DNA of 6,684 nt from an uncultured Verrucomicrobiota bacterium (GTDB lineage Bacteria; Verrucomicrobiota; Verrucomicrobiia; Limisphaerales; SXTU01), in assembly GCA_903863315.1 (NCBI GenBank), contig CAIPBN010000221.1, positions 1 to 6,684 on the forward strand, given 5' to 3'. Shown here piece after piece: positions 1 to 6,570 of the stretch. The position numbers were made by a program, and so were the translations under genes. Position 1 is the first letter of the stretch. Every line of letters starts with the position of its first letter. Below the pieces are notes generated by a model that searched no databases, was not told where the DNA came from, and saw nothing but the letters and a program-made list of their open reading frames with translations.

Positions 1-344
1 CCGACCGCCTCGCGCCGCTTCGCGCCCTGCAAGCCGTAGGCCCTCGCGTAGAAGTCGAGATACTCGTGGACGGTCACGTCGTTGTGCGCGGGCAGCGAGT
101 CCGGCACGTAGCCGACGCTGCGGCGCGCATACTCGGGTTCCTCGCGGACGGAAATGCCGTTGATGAGCACGTCGCCTTCGGTCGGCTCCTCCAGCGTGGC
201 GATGACGCGCATGGTGGTCGTCTTGCCCGCGCCGTTCGGCCCGACGAAGCCGAAGACATGGCCGTTGTCGAAGGAGAACGTGAAGTTGTCCACGGCGATG
301 GTCTTGCCGAAGCGTTTGTGAAGTCCGCGAACTTGGACTTTCAT
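1..344 (-). CDS. ABC transporter ATP-binding protein, N-terminal part (runs off the left edge)
   Basis: This is the nucleotide-binding subunit of an ABC transporter, which would hydrolyse ATP at the inner face of the cytoplasmic membrane to drive a partner permease. Only 114 codons are in the window. The reading starts MKVQVRGLHKRFGK, has a perfect Walker A (GPNGAGKT, residues 35-42, Lys41) followed by TTMRVIATLEEPTEGDVLING, and a Q-loop region GYVPD at 78-82 with Asp where Gln is usual, a variant common in ABC-2 type drug/polysaccharide/gliding exporters. The signature motif, Walker B and H-loop lie off the edge. The start is well supported: GGAGGA at 356-351 sits 6 nt upstream, the clearest Shine-Dalgarno in the window. 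The ATG overlaps the upstream gene's TGA (ATGA, 341-344), indicating translational coupling. The substrate is unknown. The family is certain; the subfamily assignment is inference. Confidence 0.93.
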   Translation of the reverse strand, partial: MKVQVRGLHKRFGKTIAVDNFTFSFDNGHVFGFVGPNGAGKTTTMRVIATLEEPTEGDVLINGISVREEPEYARRSVGYVPDSLPAHNDVTVHEYLDFYARAYGLQGAKRREAV

Positions 345-2638
345 TTCACGTCCTCCGGGGCGAGCACGCCGATGATGGTTTGACGGGCGCGGTATTTGCC
401 GGGTTTGGCGAGGCCGGTTTCGATGAAGGGGGCTTCTGCGAGGACGGCGAGGTAGGTGTTGGGGCGAATCTGACCCGCCGTGTTGTTCATCAACGCATCA
501 TGCGCCGCGACCCATGAGCCTTGATAGAGCGCGGACAACAAAGTTGTCGCACCGAACGGGTCGCCCTTCTCAGTCTGCAACGGCACATTCAGCCCCGCCT
601 TTAAGCCCTCGCCTTTGAACAACCGCCCCTTGTCATCGCGCAGCCAGAGCAACTGGATATCCGCTCCCAGGCCATTGACCACCGTCACTCGCCCGTCCGG
701 CAGCTTCTGCACTGTGATGCGCTCGCGGCGGGTCTCGGACTTGCGCAGCGCGAAGTGCGCCGGGACGCGTGCCGTGATCCAGCCGCGCGTGAGGTGCTGC
801 GACTGCGACAGCTCCAGCTCGCGCGAGTTGCCACCGTTGTAATTGTTTACATCCACAAGCGGCGTGACCTCCGTGTCGTGGCTGTAGCGGAGGCCGTCGC
901 CTGGCGTGAGTGGCGTGTAGAAGGCCTGCCGCGCGAGCGTCGTGGCACGGTGCGAAACCTGGTCGAGGACAGTCACGGCCTCCGTGCGGGTGGTGGGCGT
1001 GATGCCTTCGCTGACGAGCGAGTAGCCAAAGATAATGGCGCAGGTGATGAAGGAAATGAGCGGGATGGTCCAGAGCATGGCGGTGCGACGGTTGGCGCGG
1101 GCACAGAAGAAGATGTTCAACGGCCCGACCACGAGGATGAAGGCGAGCATGAGGAACACGATTCCACGCACGGGAATGCGGGCGTCCTCGATGACGGGGA
1201 ACTCGCTGTTGGCGTTGCCCTCGTTGGGCATGGATTGCCAAGGCAGGCCGCAGTCGCGGGCGAGTTCACGCATCGCGTCCACGTGCGCGCGCTCCAAGCC
1301 GGCGATGCTACCGGCTCCAGTCAGCAGCACCTGGCCAAACCCCGCATTGAACCGACCCGGACTGCTGCTCCGGGATGATGTGCTCTTCTGCCATGCCGCG
1401 CTCTGCCACGCCTTCGGCAACTCCGTCAGCCCCAGCACGGCCAACCCGCCGCCAGCCTCTACGTAACTCCACAGCGCGCTCTGCTGTGCGGCTGCCATCG
1501 CCGCGAGGTCGGTGCGGGAGAGCACCACGAGGTCGAACGCCGTGAACGCCAGCCACGACTCGCTCCAGCCGCTGGCCTCCAATTCGCTGCGCAGCACCGT
1601 CGGGCCTTGATAAGTCGAAGCGGGGGAACTACCGCCCGCCCGCGTTGCGTAGGTGCTGCTGGCCCGCGCATCCGTCGCATAGCTGGAAGTCGATCCGTCA
1701 GACAGCTCCACCGCGTCCACACTGACCTGGCCACCGGCAGATGATGCGTCCACGTTCAGACGGACTGTCTGGACTGCGTTGGTCAATGCGGGCAGCGGGA
1801 CTTGCAATTCGCTGATGGTCAAGTTGCGGTTCGCGTTGTTGGTGATCGTGAGGGTGGCCAGCTCGGCCCCAGCCGCGTCCTTGAGCACCACCGTCTTGAA
1901 CGCCTGGTCCCAGCCCAGTTTGTGAATCCGCAGGAACTTGGGATTTGAACGCGCAGGTTTGAAATCCACCTCCAACCACTCCCAGCCGACACGGCCCGTG
2001 CGGTCGGGCGTCCAGGCACGCTGGTTCATTCCGCCCGACCTGGCCGGGACGTCCGGGGCGCGGGTGGCTTGCTCCGGTGAATACCAGCCTGTAGGGCCCG
2101 TGTAAGCCACACCGCCGCGAAACGCCTTGTCCAAGTCGTCGCTGTTCAAGCTGCGACTCACCAGCACGCAGCGCGGGCCGCCGGGGATGGCCGTGTTGCG
2201 CTGCATGTGCTGGTTGTTGCCGCCGCGCGGGATGGCCCCGCGATAGCGACCGTCCACGATGACATCCACCTGGTTGTCGCCGTTGAGCAGGAGCGGCGGC
2301 TGCCATAGCGTGACGTTCACCGTCGCGCCGGGGCTGACGGTGACGGTGCGCTCGACGCGGCGGAGGTTGTTGCCCCAACCGTGGGCCGTGTGCGGCGTGG
2401 CGAGCGTGACCTTGCGCGTGCGGTCGGCAGACTGGTTTTCCACCGCAAAACGCATCTCGACATAGCCGTGATAGGTCTGGCCTTGGAAGAATACCTGCGG
2501 CGAAACATAGATGTCGTCGAAGCGTTCGGCGGCGCGAACAGCGGGCAAGGCAAAGACGACAACCGCAAACACGAGCCCGCGAACAAATCGCTCGGCGACG
2601 TTGTGAGACCAGCCACTCCTTGCGATGACATCGGCCAT
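341..2638 (-). CDS. Exported, membrane-anchored multidomain protein; probable accessory subunit of an ABC-2 type transporter (GldG-like architecture)
   Basis: No named family is recognised over the full length; the reading below is by segment. Residues are counted from an upstream in-frame TTG at 2692; the ATG used here is residue 19. A signal peptide core (GLVFAVVVFALPAVRA) ends near 54. A beta-rich domain covers about 58-180. Residues 200-335 resemble a discoidin/F5-8C galactose-binding fold (ATRAPD, AWTPD, WEWLEVDF, LRIHKLG). Ser/Thr/Gly-rich linkers precede a GATase-like segment at about 375-425 (FDLVVLSRTDL, VEAGGGLAVLG). Two transmembrane helices (about 510-529 and 540-560) flank a short Arg-rich loop (CARANRRTAM), placing both large parts outside the cytoplasm, with a C-terminal beta-rich domain of about 220 residues. 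The stop overlaps the ATPase start. GldG-type ABC auxiliary proteins also carry GATase-like domains, so a transporter accessory role is inferred; the ligand is unknown. The start is uncertain because neither candidate has a Shine-Dalgarno. Confidence 0.85.
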   Translation of the reverse strand: MADVIARSGWSHNVAERFVRGLVFAVVVFALPAVRAAERFDDIYVSPQVFFQGQTYHGYVEMRFAVENQSADRTRKVTLATPHTAHGWGNNLRRVERTVTVSPGATVNVTLWQPPLLLNGDNQVDVIVDGRYRGAIPRGGNNQHMQRNTAIPGGPRCVLVSRSLNSDDLDKAFRGGVAYTGPTGWYSPEQATRAPDVPARSGGMNQRAWTPDRTGRVGWEWLEVDFKPARSNPKFLRIHKLGWDQAFKTVVLKDAAGAELATLTITNNANRNLTISELQVPLPALTNAVQTVRLNVDASSAGGQVSVDAVELSDGSTSSYATDARASSTYATRAGGSSPASTYQGPTVLRSELEASGWSESWLAFTAFDLVVLSRTDLAAMAAAQQSALWSYVEAGGGLAVLGLTELPKAWQSAAWQKSTSSRSSSPGRFNAGFGQVLLTGAGSIAGLERAHVDAMRELARDCGLPWQSMPNEGNANSEFPVIEDARIPVRGIVFLMLAFILVVGPLNIFFCARANRRTAMLWTIPLISFITCAIIFGYSLVSEGITPTTRTEAVTVLDQVSHRATTLARQAFYTPLTPGDGLRYSHDTEVTPLVDVNNYNGGNSRELELSQSQHLTRGWITARVPAHFALRKSETRRERITVQKLPDGRVTVVNGLGADIQLLWLRDDKGRLFKGEGLKAGLNVPLQTEKGDPFGATTLLSALYQGSWVAAHDALMNNTAGQIRPNTYLAVLAEAPFIETGLAKPGKYRARQTIIGVLAPEDVK
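351..356 (-). promoter_or_regulatory. Shine-Dalgarno site of the ABC ATPase gene
   Basis: GGAGGA on the minus strand, 6 nt before the ATG at 344. It lies inside the 3' end of the upstream membrane-protein gene, so ribosomes finishing that gene could reinitiate here. It fixes the ATPase start. No other gene in this window has such a clear site. Confidence 0.75.
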
Positions 2639-2667
2639 TCGGCGTGTTGGGTTTGTGGGCGTATTGA

Positions 2668-2684
2668 GCCGGAAAAAGTCCGGC
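2668..2684 (-). other. Short hairpin in the probable leader of the membrane-protein gene
   Basis: A perfect 6-bp stem (GCCGGA/TCCGGC) with a 5-nt loop (CTTTT on the minus strand). It lies between the possible TTG start at 2692 and the ATG at 2638. If the ATG is the true start, this is a leader hairpin 29 nt upstream of it. It has no U-tract after the stem, so it is not a standard terminator. Confidence 0.35.
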
Positions 2685-2728
2685 AGGGTCAATCAGAAGT
2701 TAAGCGCACCGCCGGCGGCGGAGGCGCG

Positions 2729-2757
2729 GTTAGATTCTCCCGGTATCTGACTTTGAA
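2729..2757 (-). promoter_or_regulatory. Candidate sigma-70-type promoter for the membrane protein/ABC operon
   Basis: TTCAAA at 2757-2752 (4 of 6 matches to TTGACA) is separated by exactly 17 nt from TCTAAC at 2734-2729 (4 of 6 to TATAAT). It would start transcription near 2722 and give a leader of about 85 nt before the ATG at 2638. It is the best-spaced pair in this spacer, but matches of this quality arise by chance and promoter consensus in this group is poorly known. Confidence 0.28.
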
Positions 2758-2800
2758 AGCGCCAGGTTCCGAGCGCGGAAGCGTTGCGCGTCTGCCCTGA

Positions 2801-2819
2801 AGCAGGACAGCTCCCTGCT
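2801..2819 (-). terminator. Stem-loop at the 3' end of the alpha/beta-hydrolase gene (weak terminator candidate)
   Basis: A perfect inverted repeat AGCAGG/CCTGCT with a 7-nt loop that begins inside the hydrolase TAG stop codon (2820-2818). There is no T-run after it on the minus strand, so intrinsic termination is doubtful. It could instead protect the mRNA 3' end or be part of a dispersed hairpin repeat. Confidence 0.35.
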
Positions 2820-3573
2820 ACTTCCGGTTCTTGCTCCGAGCCTGTTCCAGCAGCCACGCGTAAAGCGCATCGGTGGCGTAGGCGTCGTCCCAGCAGTTGT
2901 GGCCCACGCCGGGATACTCGGTGTATTTGGCGTTCGCTCCGGCCTTGGTGAGGGCCTCGTGCATGGCGCGGTTGGCCTGCACGGTCTCGGTGCGATCCTT
3001 GTCACCGCAGAAATTCCAGATGGGCAGGCGGGCGGCGGCAAACTGCGCGGCGGTGGCCGGGTCGGGACGGGAGCACATTGGGACGATGGCCGCCCAGGCA
3101 GAAGGGTCCTTTGCCGCGAGGCTCCAAGTGCCGCTGCCCCCCATGGAAAGGCCGGTCAGATACACGCGATCAGGATCGGTGCCGAACTCCTTTTGCGTCT
3201 GGCGCAACATGGCCATCGCCCACTGCGCGTCTGGACCGTCCGCGAGCCAGTTCGAACCGGTGCGGCACTGTGGGATGATGGTGACGAAGGGGAACGAGGG
3301 CTTCCGCTTCCAGATGGCCGGGCCAAGCCCGACCATGATTTGGTCAATGTTGTTCGCGCCGCGCTCCCCCGCGCCGTGGAGGAAGAGCAGCACCGGCGGC
3401 TGGCTGCCGGGCTCAAACTTGGCTGGCACATAGATAACAAACGGATGCTGCCGGCCTTCCGCATCAGTCAGGGTGCGTTGCTGAAACCCGCGGACCAGTG
3501 GTTCAGCCGCTGAAAGTGAGACGGCGGCAAACAGCAGGGCAAAGGCAAGAGCACGCAAACTGAAATGGTTCAT
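2818..3573 (-). CDS. Secreted alpha/beta-hydrolase (esterase/prolyl-oligopeptidase-like, LpqC/PHB-depolymerase type)
   Basis: The product is 251 residues and is predicted to be exported: the N-terminus MNHFSLRALAFALLFAAVSL is a typical signal peptide, with cleavage likely after SAA near 23. The fold is that of serine esterases with a catalytic triad. The nucleophile elbow is GLSMGG with Ser143; the oxyanion strand carries FLHGAGERG (64-72); the acid is probably Asp193 in CGDKD; the base is His225 in GVGHNCWDD. The length is normal for single-domain esterases related to poly(3-hydroxybutyrate) depolymerases, feruloyl/acetyl xylan esterases and S9-type peptidases. The substrate cannot be told from the sequence; secreted members often remove ester groups from plant or algal polysaccharides. 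The ATG at 3573 is the first codon giving a proper signal peptide, but no Shine-Dalgarno precedes it. A 132-bp spacer separates it from a divergent small gene, so it probably has its own promoter. Confidence 0.88.
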   Translation of the reverse strand: MNHFSLRALAFALLFAAVSLSAAEPLVRGFQQRTLTDAEGRQHPFVIYVPAKFEPGSQPPVLLFLHGAGERGANNIDQIMVGLGPAIWKRKPSFPFVTIIPQCRTGSNWLADGPDAQWAMAMLRQTQKEFGTDPDRVYLTGLSMGGSGTWSLAAKDPSAWAAIVPMCSRPDPATAAQFAAARLPIWNFCGDKDRTETVQANRAMHEALTKAGANAKYTEYPGVGHNCWDDAYATDALYAWLLEQARSKNRK

Positions 3574-3646
3574 GCGCCGAAGCTAGTCGGCGGCCCTCCC
3601 GAGGCAAGCGGGAACTCGTCCGTTGGGGTGATTGTTCGCCAGACCT

Positions 3647-3658
3647 CAAGATTTCTTG
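3647..3658. promoter_or_regulatory. Possible operator-like dyad between divergent genes
   Basis: CAAGA-TT-TCTTG, perfect 5-bp arms with a 2-bp centre, in the spacer between the divergent starts at 3573 (minus) and 3706 (plus). The position suits a regulator site shared by the two genes, but a dyad this short can occur by chance and no matching regulator is encoded in the window. Confidence 0.15.
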
Positions 3659-3705
3659 CGAATCTGCTTCGGAACCAGCCACCGGCATGCCACAGTGCTG
3701 TTCCG

Positions 3706-3978
3706 ATGCCTGCTCAACAATCGCCCCCGTCTTCCGCGCTCGTCTTGGTCACCGGTCAGATCTGGGAAATGCCGAACTCCAGCCTCCGCATTGGGCTAAT
3801 CGGCAAGACGCTGGTCCACTACAAGCACTACAAGGGCACCTGCCCTCGCGCCTCGCTCTCGCTGGCCAGCAAGACGGTGCTCTCGGAGTATCTGGTGAAG
3901 AACAAGGCCGTGCTGGCCGCGCCGCAACCGGCGACGCGGACCAGGACGCGCACTTCATCGCGGACGGTTACTGCTTAA
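3706..3978 (+). CDS. Small conserved-looking protein of unknown function (about 90 residues)
   Basis: This is the only plus-strand gene. Function is not known. The core, residues 16-71, reads TGQIWEMPNSSLRIGLIGKT, then LVHYKHYKG, then LSEYLVKNKAVLA. From memory, this pattern (GQ-x-W, a beta strand, GK-x-L-x-HY, then L-x-x-YL-x-x-N-x-A-x-L) resembles short uncharacterised proteins common in Verrucomicrobiota and Planctomycetes. It looks soluble and cytoplasmic, with no signal peptide or membrane segment. Codon use supports it: of 55 codons from 3757 to 3921 only 5 end in A or T, as expected of a real gene in this GC-rich DNA. The ORF is open back to 3565, but the residues before the ATG at 3706 look non-coding; no Shine-Dalgarno is seen. 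The last 17 residues (TRTRTRTSSRTVTA end) look low-quality. The stop lies inside the 3' end of the convergent SGNH gene, an 11-bp overlap. Confidence 0.62.
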   Translation: MPAQQSPPSSALVLVTGQIWEMPNSSLRIGLIGKTLVHYKHYKGTCPRASLSLASKTVLSEYLVKNKAVLAAPQPATRTRTRTSSRTVTA

Positions 3979-4984
3979 GCAGCTCGGTGACACGCTGGTC
4001 CAGCTTCTCCTGAAGCTTCGTGCCAACCTCGCGCTCTTTCTTCGCCACGAAGATCGCGGCGGCGTTTTCAAATTCTCCGGCGGGCTTCAAGAAGGCCTTC
4101 ACGTCCTCGGCATAAGCGGCGGAGAGCAGCGCGTCGAGGGACTTGCCTGATTTCGTGGCCTGGGCGGCCAACTGTTCCCGCTGACGAAGGGAAAGCTTGG
4201 CGGTGGCCTGAAGGGACTTGCCCTGCCCGGCATCAAAGCGCACCCGCACGCTGCCCGCTCCGGGAATCTCCAGCCACGCCGCCTCGGCTTTCTTGAGCTG
4301 CGCGGCATCCAGGCCGAAGGCCTGCAACACGCCGCGCGCCATCATCTGGTCGCCCGCCGGAGCCATGTGGACGCCGTCGGAAGTGAGCTGGCGGCCCGGC
4401 TTGCCGGTGGTGTTGGGGTGCGCCTTGAGGAAGGTGGCGAACTGCGTGTAGAGGTCGGCGAGCGGAGCCTTGCGCTCCTTGGCGAGGTTGCGGAGGAAAT
4501 CGTTGTAGGTCTCCAGCTTCTTGTTGTTGTCGCCGTCCAGCTCCTCATTGATGACCGTCGCGGTCAGCACGACCACCTTGGTGCCCGCCGCCTGGCACTG
4601 GTCCAAAATGGCCGTGATGTTGGTCTTGTATTGGTCGAGCGGAATGCCGCGCGCGCCGTGCCACACATCGTTCACGCCGCAGCTCAGGGTCATCCAGTCG
4701 GGCTTCTTGTCGAGTGCGTCGCGTTTGAGCCGGGCGAGCATCTGGTCGGATTTGTGGCCGCCAATGCCGGCGGGGATGGGCGTGATCGTCACGCCGTTGG
4801 CCTCAAGACCAGCAACCACCAAGCGCACGTAGCCGCCCGGATTGCCCCAGCCGCCAGCGGTGATGGAATCCCCCATGAAGGCGATCGTCTGGCCGCTCTT
4901 GGGCAGTATCTCCGCCTGCGCAATGGCGGCGGCAGTCAGGGACGCGACGGTGACAACAAGCAAGGTGAGGCGACGAAGGAGCAT
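3968..4984 (-). CDS. Secreted SGNH/GDSL-family hydrolase with a C-terminal extension
   Basis: The product is 338 residues and exported, with a signal peptide MLLRRLTLLVVTVASLTAAA and probable cleavage after AQA at 24. All SGNH blocks are present: GDSIT with nucleophile Ser40; Gly of GIGG (73-76); GVND with Asn105; and DGVH with Asp203 and His206, the serine-hydrolase triad. The catalytic domain ends near 225. It is followed by about 110 Ala/Lys/Glu-rich, probably helical residues (for example AYAEDVKAFLKPAGEF) that I cannot assign to a domain. Family members hydrolyse acyl or acetyl esters of lipids and polysaccharides; which substrate applies here cannot be read from the sequence. The ATG at 4984 gives a textbook signal peptide, though no Shine-Dalgarno is visible. 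It lies 131 bp downstream of glgA on the same strand and could be co-transcribed or independent. Its 3' end overlaps the convergent small gene. Confidence 0.93.
   Translation of the reverse strand: MLLRRLTLLVVTVASLTAAAIAQAEILPKSGQTIAFMGDSITAGGWGNPGGYVRLVVAGLEANGVTITPIPAGIGGHKSDQMLARLKRDALDKKPDWMTLSCGVNDVWHGARGIPLDQYKTNITAILDQCQAAGTKVVVLTATVINEELDGDNNKKLETYNDFLRNLAKERKAPLADLYTQFATFLKAHPNTTGKPGRQLTSDGVHMAPAGDQMMARGVLQAFGLDAAQLKKAEAAWLEIPGAGSVRVRFDAGQGKSLQATAKLSLRQREQLAAQATKSGKSLDALLSAAYAEDVKAFLKPAGEFENAAAIFVAKKEREVGTKLQEKLDQRVTELLKQ
3971..3982. repeat. Perfect 12-bp palindrome at the convergent gene ends
   Basis: CTGCTTAAGCAG is its own reverse complement. It contains the TAA stop of the plus-strand small gene (3976-3978) and directly abuts the stop of the minus-strand SGNH gene (3970-3968). 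As RNA it could only form a tight, poor hairpin and it lacks a T-run, so a terminator role is not supported. Confidence 0.3.
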
Positions 4985-5115
4985 GGTTAGTAAGTGCAGT
5001 TGGTCAAAGGACAGGGCGAATTAGTTCTCGCGACGGCCCGGGATGCAAGACAAAGCCTGAGTTCCACACCAAACCTCGATGCTTTTTTGCAACGCTCCAA
5101 CCGTGCAGAGCAGTG

Positions 5116-6561
5116 TCAGCTCAAGGCCCGTTGGAATACCTTGGTGTAAGCCTCCGTCGTCCGGCTCCAGGAAAAATCCGCTGTCATGCCGTTGTGCCGC
5201 ATGGCGGCCAGCAGCTCGGGCGTCTGGTAGAGCACGATGGCCTTGCGGATGGCCGTGGCGAGGGCGCGGGTTCTCAGCTCAGTGAACTTGATGCCGTCCG
5301 CGTGCTCGGGATCGTCGGTCAAATCCACCACCGAGTCGTCCAGACCGCCGGTGCGGCGCACTATGGGAATCGCGCCGTAGCGCAGCGAATACATCTGGTT
5401 CAGGCCGCAGGGCTCAAAGCGTGAGGGCATCACGAAAAAGTCGCAGCCGGCTTCAATCCGATGCGAGAGCGCGTGGTCGTAACCGATCCGTGCCACCACC
5501 TTGGTGGGATGCCGGTTCGCCAGCCGTTGATAGCCAGCTTGGAGGGCGGGGTCGCCGCTGCCCAGCAGGGCGAACTGAATGTCAGTCGCCAGCATTTCCT
5601 CCAACGCGGCCAGCAGCAGGTCCATGCCCTTCTGGTCCGCCAGCCGGGTGACGGTGGCGAACAACGGCACGTCTGCCCGCGCGGGGAGTCCGAGTTCGCG
5701 TTGCAAGTCGTGCTTGTTCTGCGCCTTGCCCGCCATCTTGCGGAAGGAATACGCGTGGCGGAGATGGATGTTCCGATGCGTGTTCCACTCGTCGTAATCC
5801 ACGCCGTTCAAGATGCCGGCGAGGCGGCTCTGTCGAGCGCGCAGGACGTCGTCCAGGCCGCAGCCGTAAGCCTCCGTGCAAATCTCGCGGGCATAGCGCG
5901 GGCTGACCGTCGTGAGAAAGTCCGCGTAGTTGATGGCCGCCTTGAGGCAGTTCACGTCCTCGAAATACTCAACGCCCGCCGGGGTGAAATGATTCCGGGG
6001 CAGCCCTGTCAGCGCAAACGTGGCCCCGGCGAACCGCCCTTGATACGCCAGGTTGTGGATGGTCATCACGCTCCGCGGGGCATGCCAACCAGTCGAATGC
6101 TGCTCGTGCTGCAACAGGACCGGCACCAGGCCCACCGGCCAGTCGTGAACGTGGACAATGTCCGGCCGGCCCCAAGGATGATACCGTGCGAGGTGGACGA
6201 CAGCCTTGGAGAAGAAGATGAAGCGCTGGGGATTGTCCAGATACTCCGAGTTGTTCTCCCCGTAGAGCGCGAGCCGGTGGAAGAACTCGCGCTGATCCAC
6301 GAAGAGCACCGTGAGCCGTGGTCCGAGCCTCAACTCCATGACACCCGCCTGCACGCGCGTCGCGCCCAGCGGCACGTCCACGCGATACTCCGTCGGCTGG
6401 ATATTGGTGAAGCGCTCGCGGATGCCGCGATACAACGGCGTGACGATGGCGACCTCGTGGCCGGCGGCAGCCAGCGCCTTGCCCAGCGCACCGACCATGT
6501 CCGCGAGCCCGCCCGTCTTGGAGAACGGGTGGACTTCGCTGCTGGCCAGGAGGATTTTCAT
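5116..6561 (-). CDS. glgA: Glycogen synthase (ADP-glucose type, GT5)
   Basis: This enzyme transfers glucose from ADP-glucose to the non-reducing end of an alpha-1,4-glucan, the elongation step of cytoplasmic glycogen synthesis. The 481-residue product is close to the 477 of E. coli GlgA and is complete. It has the N-terminal GT5 Rossmann domain with SSEVHPFSKTGGLADMVGAL (residues 7-26; Lys15 of KTGG binds ADP-glucose), HVHDWP (137-142) and TIHNLAYQG (167-175). Its C-terminal GT-B domain has NGVDYDEWN (252-260), TRLADQKGMDLL, GSGDP (334-338), SRFEPCGLNQMYSLRYG (380-396, Glu383 at the catalytic position) and RRTGGLDDSV (402-411). The reading frame is open for 14 more codons to a TTG at 6603, but those residues (for example FVFIRGF) are only the translation of a repeat, and MKILLASSEVHPFSK is the usual family N-terminus, so the ATG at 6561 is chosen. 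No Shine-Dalgarno is present. No other glg gene lies in the window. Confidence 0.97.
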   Translation of the reverse strand: MKILLASSEVHPFSKTGGLADMVGALGKALAAAGHEVAIVTPLYRGIRERFTNIQPTEYRVDVPLGATRVQAGVMELRLGPRLTVLFVDQREFFHRLALYGENNSEYLDNPQRFIFFSKAVVHLARYHPWGRPDIVHVHDWPVGLVPVLLQHEQHSTGWHAPRSVMTIHNLAYQGRFAGATFALTGLPRNHFTPAGVEYFEDVNCLKAAINYADFLTTVSPRYAREICTEAYGCGLDDVLRARQSRLAGILNGVDYDEWNTHRNIHLRHAYSFRKMAGKAQNKHDLQRELGLPARADVPLFATVTRLADQKGMDLLLAALEEMLATDIQFALLGSGDPALQAGYQRLANRHPTKVVARIGYDHALSHRIEAGCDFFVMPSRFEPCGLNQMYSLRYGAIPIVRRTGGLDDSVVDLTDDPEHADGIKFTELRTRALATAIRKAIVLYQTPELLAAMRHNGMTADFSWSRTTEAYTKVFQRALS

Positions 6562-6570
6562 TCTGAGGAA

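Noticed and set aside
755..1378. A 207-codon plus-strand frame, with further antisense and alternative frames over 633-2378
   Set aside because: All lie inside the membrane-protein gene, whose frame has the signal peptide, transmembrane helices and domain-like structure. The others have low-complexity Arg/His/Ala-rich composition.
2899..3513. A 204-codon plus-strand frame opposite the alpha/beta-hydrolase
   Set aside because: It is antisense to a gene with an intact catalytic triad and signal peptide, and the translation shows no motif.
4985..5007. TTGACC at 5007-5002 as a -35 box for the SGNH gene
   Set aside because: A -10 at 16-18 nt would fall on the start codon and does not match; TACTAA is too close.
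5083..5105. A T6 run next to a weak stem (GCACG/CGTTGC) after glgA as an intrinsic terminator
   Set aside because: On the minus strand, the direction of glgA, the run is A6, not T6, and the stem has a bulge. On the plus strand no gene runs into it.
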